DNA of 7,646 nucleotides, from the NCBI GenBank assembly GCA_903915555.1, contig CAIWTL010000505.1:1-7646 (forward strand), in the 5' to 3' direction. Source of the stretch: an uncultured Micrococcales bacterium. GTDB taxonomy: Bacteria; Actinomycetota; Actinomycetes; S36-B12; GCA-2699445. Each line of letters starts with the position of its first letter. Positions within the stretch are counted from its first letter, which is position 1. The position numbers and the translations under genes are program-made. A model generated the notes under the pieces. The model searched no databases, was not told the DNA's origin, and was given only the letters and a program-made list of their open reading frames with translations. This document shows, in pieces, positions 1-6,365 of the stretch.

Positions 1-1
1 G

Positions 2-1873
2 CTGTCGCGCTACGTCGGCGGCGAGCAGCCGGCGCTGAGCCGGCTGGGCGGCAGCGACTGGACCAACACGAAAACGAAGGCGCGCAAGGCGGTTCGCGAG
101 ATCGCCGCCGAACTGGTCGCCCTCTACGCCAAGCGCCAGGCCGCACCGGGGCACGCCTTCTCCCCCGACACCCCGTGGCAGTCCGAGATGGAGGACGCGT
201 TCGGCTTCACTGAGACCGCCGACCAGCTGACCGCGATCGGCGAGGTGAAGGCCGACATGGAAAAGCCCGTGCCGATGGACCGGGTGATCTGCGGTGACGT
301 CGGCTACGGCAAGACCGAGATCGCGGTGCGCGCGGCGTTCAAGGCGGTCCAGGACGGCAAACAGGTGGCGGTCCTCGTGCCCACGACGTTGCTGGTCCAG
401 CAGCACCTGTCGACATTCGCCGACCGGTTCGCCGAGTTCCCCGTCCGGGTCGCCGCCCTCAGCCGCTTCCAGTCGGACAAGGAGGCGAAGGCAGTGATCG
501 CCGGCGTGGCGGACGGTTCCATCGACATCGTCATCGGCACTCATCGGCTGCTCACCGCGCAGGTGCGGTTCAAGGACCTCGGTCTCGTCATCGTCGACGA
601 GGAGCAGCGATTCGGCGTCGAGCACAAGGAGCACCTCAAGGCATTGCGGGCCGACGTGGACATGCTGGCCATGTCCGCCACCCCCATCCCCCGCACCCTC
701 GAGATGGCGGTCACAGGGATCCGCGAGATGTCCACGATCGCCACCCCGCCCGAGGAGCGCTTGCCGGTGCTCACGTACGTCGGTCCCCGTGACGAGAAGC
801 AGATCGCCGCGGCGATCCACCGGGAACTGCTGCGCGACGGACAGGTGTTCTTCGTGCACAACCGCGTGGAGTCCATCGGCAAGACCGCGGCCCGGATCGC
901 CGAGCTGGTACCCGAGGCGAACGTGGCCGTGGCCCATGGCCAGATGGGTGAGGCGGAGCTCGAGCAGGTGGTGATCGACTTCTGGGAGGGTCGCATCGAC
1001 GTCCTCGTCTGCACCACCATCGTGGAGTCCGGCATCGACATCGCGAACGCCAACACCCTCATCGTCGACCGGGCCGACGCGTTCGGGCTCAGCCAGCTCC
1101 ATCAGTTGCGCGGCCGCGTCGGCCGCAGCCGGAGCCGCGCGTACGCGTACTTCCTGCATTCCCCCGATGCTGCGCTGTCGGAGACGGCCCACGAGCGGCT
1201 GTCCACGATCGCGCAGAACACCGACCTCGGATCCGGCATGCAGGTGGCGCTCAAGGACCTGGAGATCCGTGGTGCGGGCAACCTCCTCGGTGCCGAACAG
1301 AGCGGACACATCGCCGACGTGGGCTTCGACCTCTACATCCGGATGGTCGGTGAGGCACTGGCCGAGTACAAGGGCGAGGCGCCGGCGGGCGAGGACGGGG
1401 ACGACATCCGGGTGGACCTGCCGATCGACGCCCATCTGCCCGAGCAGTACGTGCCCGAGCAGCGCCTGCGTCTCGAGGCCTACCGACGCCTCGCTGAAGC
1501 CAAGGACGACTCCGAGATCGACGATCTGGCAGTCGAGTTGGCCGACCGGTACGGACCGCTGCCCGAGCCCGCGCAGGCGATGATCTCGGTCGCGCGGTTC
1601 CGACTGCTGGCCCGTCGGGCCGGGCTCGACGAGGTCATCGTCGTCGGCGACCGCGTACGGTTCCACCCGGTGGAATTGCCGGACTCACGCAGGGTCCGGG
1701 TCACCCGGCTCCACCCCGGGTCCGTCGTGAAGCCCGCGCTGCGCCAGTTGCTCGTGCCATTGCCCAAGGAGGGTCGCCACCCGCTCACCGGACCCGATGC
1801 GCTGGACTGGGCAACCGGCTTGGTCAAGACTGTCCTGATGGACGACCCGGTGCTGCGGAACGGAGACCGATGA
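2..1873 (+). CDS. mfd: Transcription-repair coupling factor Mfd, C-terminal part (5' end outside window)
   Basis: Mfd is a DNA translocase that pushes RNA polymerase off stalled sites and recruits UvrA for nucleotide excision repair. The reading frame is open from base 2, upstream of the first in-frame ATG at 188. The first 50 or so codons read as the end of the CarD-like RNA polymerase interaction domain (YVGGEQPALSRLGGSDW) plus the following helix, so 188 is not the true start. Counting from base 2 (623 residues kept of a protein usually near 1,150-1,200), superfamily 2 helicase motifs appear in order: Walker A GDVGYGKTE at about 98-106, DEEQ at 199-202, SATPIPR at 225-231 and GRVGRSR at 371-377. 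The RecG/Mfd translocation motif follows, with RGAGNLLG at 423-430. The remaining C-terminus fits the Mfd D7 regulatory domain. No frameshift is visible. The stop overlaps the next start (ATGA), which suggests translational coupling. RecG is excluded by the polymerase-binding segment and D7 tail. Confidence 0.97.
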   Translation: MSRYVGGEQPALSRLGGSDWTNTKTKARKAVREIAAELVALYAKRQAAPGHAFSPDTPWQSEMEDAFGFTETADQLTAIGEVKADMEKPVPMDRVICGDVGYGKTEIAVRAAFKAVQDGKQVAVLVPTTLLVQQHLSTFADRFAEFPVRVAALSRFQSDKEAKAVIAGVADGSIDIVIGTHRLLTAQVRFKDLGLVIVDEEQRFGVEHKEHLKALRADVDMLAMSATPIPRTLEMAVTGIREMSTIATPPEERLPVLTYVGPRDEKQIAAAIHRELLRDGQVFFVHNRVESIGKTAARIAELVPEANVAVAHGQMGEAELEQVVIDFWEGRIDVLVCTTIVESGIDIANANTLIVDRADAFGLSQLHQLRGRVGRSRSRAYAYFLHSPDAALSETAHERLSTIAQNTDLGSGMQVALKDLEIRGAGNLLGAEQSGHIADVGFDLYIRMVGEALAEYKGEAPAGEDGDDIRVDLPIDAHLPEQYVPEQRLRLEAYRRLAEAKDDSEIDDLAVELADRYGPLPEPAQAMISVARFRLLARRAGLDEVIVVGDRVRFHPVELPDSRRVRVTRLHPGSVVKPALRQLLVPLPKEGRHPLTGPDALDWATGLVKTVLMDDPVLRNGDR

Positions 1874-2490
1874 AGGCGCGAAGGATCGCTGCGGCGATGA
1901 CCACCCTGCTCCTACTGGGTGGCGCCACGGCGTGCAGCACGGCGAGCCCGGGGGACGCCGCCGTGGTCGGTGACACCCGTATCAGTGAGAGCGAGATCGG
2001 TGCGCAGATGGCCTCACTCAACGAGGCGGTCGGCCAGCCCGTCGACACCCCGAGCCCCGAACTGGCCCGCACCCTGGTGTCCTACAACGTCGGCTATGCG
2101 CTCATCGGCGCCACGGCCGACGCCCTGGCGGTCAAGGTCCCGCCGTCGCAGCTCGACCTCGTCTACGGCCAGCAACTGGAGCAGGTCGGCGGTGAGGAGG
2201 CGCTGCGGCAGGCAGCTGCCCAGCAGGGGGTGCCACCGGTCAACCTCCGGCGGGACCTCGAGACGCAGCTGCTCGCCACCGCCATCGTGCAGAAGGTGGC
2301 ACCGGGTGGCGACCCCGCGGCGGGACAGCAGCTGCTGATCGACGAGGTGCGCAAGGTGGCCGAGTCCGTCGACGTCGAAGTCGCCCCCAAGTACGGCGTG
2401 TGGGACAACGAGATGCTGCAGATCGTGCCGGACCCGGACCCGGTCTCGCGGTCACCGGAACAGCCGGCCCCCGCCCTCCCGATGCCGTGA
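1870..2490 (+). CDS. SurA N-terminal-like lipoprotein, lacking a PPIase domain
   Basis: This is a 206-residue protein with a lipoprotein signal peptide: a basic start (KARR), a hydrophobic stretch at 10-21 and Cys22 in the context GATAC-S. The -3 position is Ala rather than the usual Leu, so the lipobox is acceptable but not ideal. After the cysteine, AVVGDTRISESEI (about 31-43) resembles the opening strand and helix of SurA/PrsA-type chaperone N-domains. A largely helical region follows, then a Pro-rich tail. No parvulin isomerase domain is present, so a periplasmic or cell-surface chaperone-like or binding role is an inference. The ATG overlaps the mfd stop by 4 bases, and GGAGA at 1862-1866 could serve as the ribosome binding site. 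Its own stop overlaps the mazG start. My recollection is that SurA-N lipoproteins occur at this position in several actinobacteria, whereas M. tuberculosis has mfd directly before mazG. Export is well supported and exact function is not. Confidence 0.85.
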   Translation: MKARRIAAAMTTLLLLGGATACSTASPGDAAVVGDTRISESEIGAQMASLNEAVGQPVDTPSPELARTLVSYNVGYALIGATADALAVKVPPSQLDLVYGQQLEQVGGEEALRQAAAQQGVPPVNLRRDLETQLLATAIVQKVAPGGDPAAGQQLLIDEVRKVAESVDVEVAPKYGVWDNEMLQIVPDPDPVSRSPEQPAPALPMP

Positions 2491-3167
2491 CACGTGGGGA
2501 TGCGGTCGCCGACCTGGTGGCCGTCATGGATCGCCTGCGCCGCGAGTGCGCGTGGGACGCCCGCCAGACCCACCGCTCGCTCGTCGAGTACCTGCTCGAG
2601 GAGACCCACGAGACGATCGAGGCCATCGAGACCGGCGACGACGACTCGTTGCGTGAGGAGTTGGGCGACCTGCTCCTGCAGGTGGTCTTCCACTCCCGCA
2701 TCGCCGAGGAGGCGGCGGGGTGGGACATCGACGACGTGGCCACCGGCATCGTCGACAAGCTCGTCCGGCGCCACCCGCACGTGTTCGGGACCGACTCCCA
2801 GTTCAGCCACCTCGCGGCGGTCGGGACGAGTGACGAGGACACCCTGACCCGTAACTGGGCGACCATCAAGGCCAGCGAGAAGCAGCGCCGGTCCGCGCTC
2901 GACGGGATCCCCGGAACCCTGCCGGCGCTGTCGTGGGCGCAGAAGTCGTGGCGCCGGGCCGGGGAGGCCGGTGTCCCGGTTCCGCTCCCCGCGCCGGCCG
3001 ACGTCGCCGACGAGTCGGAACTGGGGGATGCATTGCTCGCCCTCGTCGTGGCGGCCGAGGCCGCCGGGTGGGACGCCGAGAGCGCGCTGCGCGACCGGGT
3101 ACGTGCCATGCACACCGACGTCCGTACCGCGGAAGCCCCCGCCCGACAGGCGCCCCGGGACGAGTGA
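2487..3167 (+). CDS. mazG: MazG-family nucleoside triphosphate pyrophosphohydrolase
   Basis: MazG hydrolyses NTPs and dNTPs to monophosphate and pyrophosphate, cleaning non-canonical or oxidised nucleotides and, in some bacteria, lowering (p)ppGpp signalling. The 226-residue product has the family opening: MDRLRRECAWD at 14-24, QTHRSL from 27, the metal-binding EETHE at 38-42 and EELGD at 57-61, so the N-terminal all-alpha domain is intact. The C-terminal half keeps ESELGDALLAL (ExxD at 178-181) but has no matching EExxE before it, only a short Pro/Ala linker, so the second domain looks degenerate. I chose GTG 2487 because its GTGA overlaps the upstream stop by 4 bases and leaves the usual short N-terminus. 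The in-frame ATG at 2400 would add 29 low-complexity residues inside the previous gene. There is no clear Shine-Dalgarno sequence, so translation probably depends on coupling. The enzyme is cytosolic and is the last gene of the mfd cluster. Confidence 0.93.
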   Translation: MTRGDAVADLVAVMDRLRRECAWDARQTHRSLVEYLLEETHETIEAIETGDDDSLREELGDLLLQVVFHSRIAEEAAGWDIDDVATGIVDKLVRRHPHVFGTDSQFSHLAAVGTSDEDTLTRNWATIKASEKQRRSALDGIPGTLPALSWAQKSWRRAGEAGVPVPLPAPADVADESELGDALLALVVAAEAAGWDAESALRDRVRAMHTDVRTAEAPARQAPRDE

Positions 3168-3169
3168 CC

Positions 3170-3175
3170 TAGGCT
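3170..3175 (+). promoter_or_regulatory. Possible -10 box (TAGGCT) for the DUF885 gene
   Basis: TAGGCT fits the actinobacterial TANNNT -10 pattern and lies 3 bases after the mazG stop. The best -35-like hexamer, CCGACA at 3143-3148, is 21 bases away, which is too far for a standard sigma-70-type promoter. If the box is active, transcription would begin near 3182 and the whole repeat array would lie in a leader of roughly 95 bases. Support is the motif match only. Confidence 0.3.
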
Positions 3176-3203
3176 CATCACGTCGCCGGGAGCGTGGCCG
3201 TGC

Positions 3204-3271
3204 GCGCCGGCAGCAGAGGCGCGCCGGCAGCAGAGGTGCGCCGGCAGCAGAGGTGCGCCGGCAGCAGAGGA
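3204..3271 (+). repeat. Four tandem copies of a 17-bp repeat in the DUF885 leader
   Basis: The unit GCGCCGGCAGCAGAGGN occurs four times head to tail at 3204-3220, 3221-3237, 3238-3254 and 3255-3271. Only the last base varies (C, T, T, A). Each unit contains the self-complementary GCCGGC and the Shine-Dalgarno-like AGAGG. Across unit junctions this core reads GAGGCG, GAGGTG, GAGGTG and GAGGAG, and the last is the probable ribosome binding site of the DUF885 gene. Near-identical copies suggest recent expansion by slippage or selection for identity. Inference: RNA from neighbouring units could pair GCCGGC to GCCGGC as 6-bp GC hairpins with 11-base loops that display the AGAGG core. Confidence 0.95.
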
Positions 3272-3272
3272 G
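3267..3272 (+). promoter_or_regulatory. Ribosome binding site of the DUF885 gene, inside the last repeat
   Basis: GAGGAG lies 6 bases before GTG 3279 and complements the anti-Shine-Dalgarno end of 16S rRNA. It is made by the end of repeat copy 4 running into unique sequence, so the repeat array physically includes the translation start signal. The position decides the start: no other in-frame ATG, GTG or TTG exists between the mazG stop and 3279. Confidence 0.75.
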
Positions 3273-3278
3273 AGTCAC

Positions 3279-4946
3279 GTGCTGGGAGCGGGTATCCACA
3301 GTCCCGAGGATCGACGTTTCGTCGGCCTCGCGGGTGGTGTGCTCGACGACATCCTGGTGCGTGACCCCGTGCATGCGACTCGCATCGGCGATCACCGGTT
3401 CGACGGCCGACTCCCCGATCTCACCCACGATGGCGCCGATGAGTTCGCGCGCGTCCTGCAGCGCCACCAGCAGTTCCTCGACCGCATCGAGGACCGTGCG
3501 CTGAGCCGGTTCGCGGCAGCCGACCTCAACATCCTGCGGCGTGGGGTGGCGCGGCTGATCTTCGACCTGACGATCCTGCGCCGCAACGAGTGGGATCCCC
3601 TCGTCTGGAACCCCGCCTCGGCGCTGCACAGCCTGGTCGAACGTCCCTTCGCGCCCGTCGCGGTGCGCGCGCGTTCCCTCGCCGAGCGACTCGCACTGGT
3701 GCCGGAATTCCTCGACAACGCCCGGCACACCCTCACCCGTATGCCGGCGGTGCACGTGGCGACCGCGATCGCCCAACTCGGTGCCATCGGGCCCATGTTG
3801 CGCGAGACCGCGGCGGACCTGTTGGCGCAGCCCGGCGTGGCGGCCCGTGCCGAGACCGCCCTCGGCGCCATCGAGCGTCATCGCGTCTGGCTGCGGTCCC
3901 AACTCGCCGCGGCCGCCACCACGCCCTCGGCTGTGGGTCCCGAGATCCACCACGGAGTCCTCGTCCACCACCTCGGGATGGCGCCGGACACGGACGCCGA
4001 CGAGATCCTCGCCGACGCCGAGGACGATCTCGAGCGGATCCTCGATGCTCTCGCAAGCACCGCTGCGAAGGTCGGTGGCGGAACGATGGCGGACCGTGCG
4101 GTCATCCCGGATACCCTGCGTGCCGTGGCGGACAGCGCCATGTCGTCCCCCGACGACCTTCTGGACCTCTCGGAGCGCGCGTTGGAAGGTGCCGCGGCGT
4201 TCCTCGCCCAGCGCGATCTGCTCACGATCCCGGCGATGGACCTCCGCCTCGAACTCATGCCTCCCGTGCACCGCGGCGTCAGCGTGGCCTACTGCGATGC
4301 GCCCGGCGCACTGGAGACCGCCGACCTCCCCACCGTCATCAGCCTCGCGCCGCCACCGCAGTCGTGGGATGAGGAGCGGCGGCGTTCCTTCCACGCCGAG
4401 TACAACCGGCACATGCTGGTGGACCTCATGGTCCACGAGGCGCTGCCCGGCCACGCACTGCAACTGGCCGTGGCCCGTCGCGCGCAGGCCCCGACCGACG
4501 TCCGCGCGGCGATGCCCAGTGGTGTGTTCATCGAGGGGTGGGCGGTCTACGCCGAGGAACTCATGGCGCACCGTGGATTCGCGGCCGATCCCGGCGCCCG
4601 TGGCGAACTGCGCCTGCAGCAGTTGAAGATGCAACTGCGGTCGGTCATCAACGCCATCCTCGACATCCGTGTCCACACGCGCGGGATGACCGAGGCGGAG
4701 GCGCGCCGGCTCATGGCCACCAAGGGGTTCCAGGAGGACGCCGAGATCGTCGGGAAGTGGGACCGGGCGCGCCTGACGTGCGGGCAGTTGCCGACCTATT
4801 ACCTGGGGTACCGGCAGGTCGCCGACATCGTCGATGACCTGGCCGAGCGCAACAGCACCTGGACGGTGCGCCAGGTGCACGACGCGGTCCTGTCACAAGG
4901 TTCGGTGCCCCCCGACATCCTGCGGAGCCTGCTGGGACTCGAGTGA
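3279..4946 (+). CDS. DUF885 family protein, predicted zinc metallopeptidase
   Basis: The 555-residue product matches the DUF885 (PF05960) family in length and motifs. The N-terminus carries the family pattern DPVHATRIGDHRFDGRLPDL. A zincin-type site follows, HEALPGH at 386-392, with H386 and H392 as likely zinc ligands and E387 as the general base. EGWAVYAEEL starts at 419, where E419 is the likely third ligand as in gluzincins. Near the C-terminus, PTYYLGYRQV is another family hallmark and may shape the substrate site. No signal peptide or membrane segment is visible, so it is probably cytosolic. Family members are thought to act as peptidases on short peptides; the substrate here is unknown. 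GTG 3279 is chosen because it is the only in-frame start near the good GAGGAG site. It sits between mazG and eno, where M. tuberculosis, as I recall, has lpqU. Family assignment is firm, while peptidase activity is inferred. Confidence 0.92.
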   Translation: MLGAGIHSPEDRRFVGLAGGVLDDILVRDPVHATRIGDHRFDGRLPDLTHDGADEFARVLQRHQQFLDRIEDRALSRFAAADLNILRRGVARLIFDLTILRRNEWDPLVWNPASALHSLVERPFAPVAVRARSLAERLALVPEFLDNARHTLTRMPAVHVATAIAQLGAIGPMLRETAADLLAQPGVAARAETALGAIERHRVWLRSQLAAAATTPSAVGPEIHHGVLVHHLGMAPDTDADEILADAEDDLERILDALASTAAKVGGGTMADRAVIPDTLRAVADSAMSSPDDLLDLSERALEGAAAFLAQRDLLTIPAMDLRLELMPPVHRGVSVAYCDAPGALETADLPTVISLAPPPQSWDEERRRSFHAEYNRHMLVDLMVHEALPGHALQLAVARRAQAPTDVRAAMPSGVFIEGWAVYAEELMAHRGFAADPGARGELRLQQLKMQLRSVINAILDIRVHTRGMTEAEARRLMATKGFQEDAEIVGKWDRARLTCGQLPTYYLGYRQVADIVDDLAERNSTWTVRQVHDAVLSQGSVPPDILRSLLGLE

Positions 4947-4988
4947 GCCGGAGCGGAGGTCGGGCGCCGGCGGCGACGACGCTCTGGA

Positions 4989-4994
4989 TAGGGT
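4989..4994 (+). promoter_or_regulatory. Possible -10 box (TAGGGT) for eno
   Basis: TAGGGT within GGATAGGGTGAG fits TANNNT and lies 36 bases before the eno start in the 78-base gap after the DUF885 stop. Transcription would start near 5001, giving a leader of about 24 bases that just contains the ribosome binding site. No recognisable -35 hexamer lies 16-19 bases upstream (the region is GC-only), so assignment rests on the -10 match and the geometry. Confidence 0.4.
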
Positions 4995-5010
4995 GAGTGG
5001 GCCGCCGACC

Positions 5011-5017
5011 GGAAGGA
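5011..5017 (+). promoter_or_regulatory. Ribosome binding site of eno
   Basis: GGAAGGA lies 7 bases upstream of ATG 5025, an optimal spacing. It fixes the start, which also gives the standard enolase N-terminus. It is among the strongest Shine-Dalgarno signals in the window, as expected for a highly expressed glycolytic gene. Confidence 0.8.
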
Positions 5018-5024
5018 ACCCTCC

Positions 5025-6302
5025 ATGGCCAGCATCGAAGCCGTCATCGCCCGCGAGATCCTGGACTCCCGGGGGAACCCGACCGTCGAGGTCGAGGTGG
5101 GTCTCGACGACGGGTCGGTCGGCCGGGCGGCTGTGCCCTCCGGCGCTTCCACCGGTGCCTTCGAAGCCGTCGAGCGGCGCGATGGAGACGCCCGCTACGG
5201 CGGCAAGGGGGTCGCGCAGGCCGTCGTCGCCGTCGAGGACGACATCGCCCCCGAGATCCTGGGGTTCGATGCCGCCGAGCAGCGGCTCATCGACCAGACG
5301 ATGATCGACCTGGACGGCACTCCCAACAAGAGTCGGCTCGGGGCCAACGCGATCCTCGGTGTCTCCCTGGCCGTCGCGCACGCCGCGGCCCAGTCCGCCG
5401 ACCTCCCCCTGTTCCGCTACCTCGGCGGTCCGGGCGCCTACCTCCTGCCGGTCCCCATGATGAACATCCTGAACGGGGGGGCCCACGCCGACTCCAACGT
5501 GGACATCCAGGAGTTCATGATCGCCCCCATCGGGGCGCCCACCTTCGCGGAGTCGCTGCGCTGGGGCGCGGAGGTCTACCACGCGCTCAAGTCGGTCCTC
5601 AAGGCGAAGTCGCTGGCCACCGGGTTGGGGGATGAGGGGGGATTCGCCCCGAATCTCGACAGCAACCGTGCCGCTCTCGACCTCATCGTCGAGGCCATCG
5701 CCACCACGGGGTTGACCCCGGGGACCGACATCGCCCTCGCGCTCGACGTGGCTGCCAGTGAGTTCTTCGGCGACGGGGCCTACCAGTTCGAGTCGGCGCC
5801 CCGTAGCGCCGAGTGGATGACGGGGTACTACGAGTCGCTGGTGGCGGACTTCCCCCTCGTCTCCATCGAGGACCCGCTCGACGAGGACGACTGGGACGGA
5901 TGGGTCCACATCACCGACGCGCTGGGGGACAGGGTGCAACTGGTGGGAGACGACCTCTTCGTCACGAACCCCGAGCGCCTGCAGAAGGGCATCGACCTCG
6001 GGGCGGCCAACGCGCTGCTGGTGAAGGTCAACCAGATCGGCTCCCTGTCGGAGACCTTGGACGCCGTCGCGATGGCGACGCGCAACTCCTACGCCAGCAT
6101 GATGAGCCACCGGTCGGGGGAGACCGAGGACACGACGATCGCCGACCTCGCCGTCGCGACGAACTGCGGCCAGATCAAGACCGGAGCGCCGGCCCGATCC
6201 GAGCGCGTCGCCAAGTACAACCAGCTGCTGCGCATCGAGGATGAGCTGGCCGAGGCTGCCCGTTACGCGGGCGCCGGGGCCTTCCCGCGCTTCCACGGCT
6301 GA
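5025..6302 (+). CDS. eno: Enolase (phosphopyruvate hydratase)
   Basis: Enolase converts 2-phosphoglycerate to phosphoenolpyruvate in glycolysis and the reverse in gluconeogenesis, as a Mg-dependent cytosolic enzyme. The product has 425 residues, the normal bacterial length, and all key elements are present: REILDSRGNPTVEVEV near the start, the SGASTG mobile loop, H154 and E163 in HADSNVDIQE, and catalytic E204 in GDEGG. Mg ligands are D241 (LDVAASEF), E282 (IEDPL) and D309 (VGDDLF). The catalytic base K334 lies in the signature LLVKVNQIGS, followed by H362 in SHRSGETED and K385 in QIKTG. These correspond to E. coli H159, E168, E209, D246, E290, D317, K342, H370 and K393. ATG 5025 is preceded by a clear ribosome binding site. 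The gene probably has its own promoter, and a hairpin overlaps its stop. No missing residue or frameshift is seen. In mycobacteria and most actinobacteria it sits directly before the FtsB/DivIC-like gene, as here. Confidence 0.99.
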   Translation: MASIEAVIAREILDSRGNPTVEVEVGLDDGSVGRAAVPSGASTGAFEAVERRDGDARYGGKGVAQAVVAVEDDIAPEILGFDAAEQRLIDQTMIDLDGTPNKSRLGANAILGVSLAVAHAAAQSADLPLFRYLGGPGAYLLPVPMMNILNGGAHADSNVDIQEFMIAPIGAPTFAESLRWGAEVYHALKSVLKAKSLATGLGDEGGFAPNLDSNRAALDLIVEAIATTGLTPGTDIALALDVAASEFFGDGAYQFESAPRSAEWMTGYYESLVADFPLVSIEDPLDEDDWDGWVHITDALGDRVQLVGDDLFVTNPERLQKGIDLGAANALLVKVNQIGSLSETLDAVAMATRNSYASMMSHRSGETEDTTIADLAVATNCGQIKTGAPARSERVAKYNQLLRIEDELAEAARYAGAGAFPRFHG

Positions 6303-6328
6303 GCGAACGCCGTCGTCGGCTTGTCGCT
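6302..6328 (+). terminator. Possible hairpin terminator or attenuator after eno
   Basis: AGCGA (6302-6306) can pair with TCGCT (6324-6328), and inside it GCCG (6309-6312) pairs with CGGC (6317-6320) around a TCGT loop, with small internal bulges. The stem starts at the last base of the eno stop codon. There is no U-tract, so classical intrinsic termination is doubtful. U-poor hairpin terminators have been proposed in actinobacteria. It may instead tune read-through into the downstream division gene or protect the eno mRNA 3' end. Confidence 0.35.
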
Positions 6329-6353
6329 GACCGGTGCGACGTGATCCGTGTGG

Positions 6354-6359
6354 CACGAT
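6354..6359 (+). promoter_or_regulatory. Possible -10 box (CACGAT) for a leaderless FtsB/DivIC-like transcript
   Basis: CACGAT in GGCACGATCTG keeps four of six bases of the actinobacterial TANNAT form and ends 6 bases before GTG 6366. A transcript starting there would begin at or next to the start codon. Neither GTG 6348 nor GTG 6366 has a Shine-Dalgarno sequence, which is what a leaderless mRNA would look like. No good -35 element is seen. The case is based only on motif and spacing. Confidence 0.3.
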
Positions 6360-6365
6360 CTGACG

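Noticed and set aside
188..190. ATG taken as the start of mfd.
   Set aside because: The frame continues upstream to base 2 with clear Mfd sequence at the end of the RNA polymerase interaction domain, so the gene begins outside the window.
2400..2486. An upstream ATG that would lengthen MazG by 29 residues.
   Set aside because: The added segment lies wholly inside the lipoprotein gene, is Gly/Pro/Ala-rich, and is not part of the MazG family. The GTG overlapping the upstream stop gives the normal start.
3204..3271. The repeats as a CRISPR array or IS end.
   Set aside because: Units are contiguous 17-mers without spacers, and there is no flanking transposase, terminal inverted repeat or target duplication.
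3276..3281. CACGTG palindromes at the DUF885 start and near the mazG start (2491-2496) as a shared regulator site.
   Set aside because: A six-base palindrome containing GTG is expected by chance in this composition, and the two sites have no further shared flanking sequence.
2163..4880. A 905-codon open frame on the minus strand across the lipoprotein, mazG and DUF885 genes.
   Set aside because: It is antisense to three well-identified genes. The translation is rich in Arg, Gly, His and Asp as expected from mirrored high-GC codons, and it has no recognisable domain. Long antisense open frames are normal in such DNA.
5475..5481. Seven consecutive G residues in eno as a possible frameshift site.
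   Set aside because: The enolase frame reads correctly on both sides (LNGGAHADSN), so there is no sign of an indel or programmed shift.
5621..5641. G-rich stretch in eno as a G-quadruplex.
   Set aside because: Only three separate runs of three or more G are present, and they encode the conserved GDEGG catalytic loop, which explains the composition.
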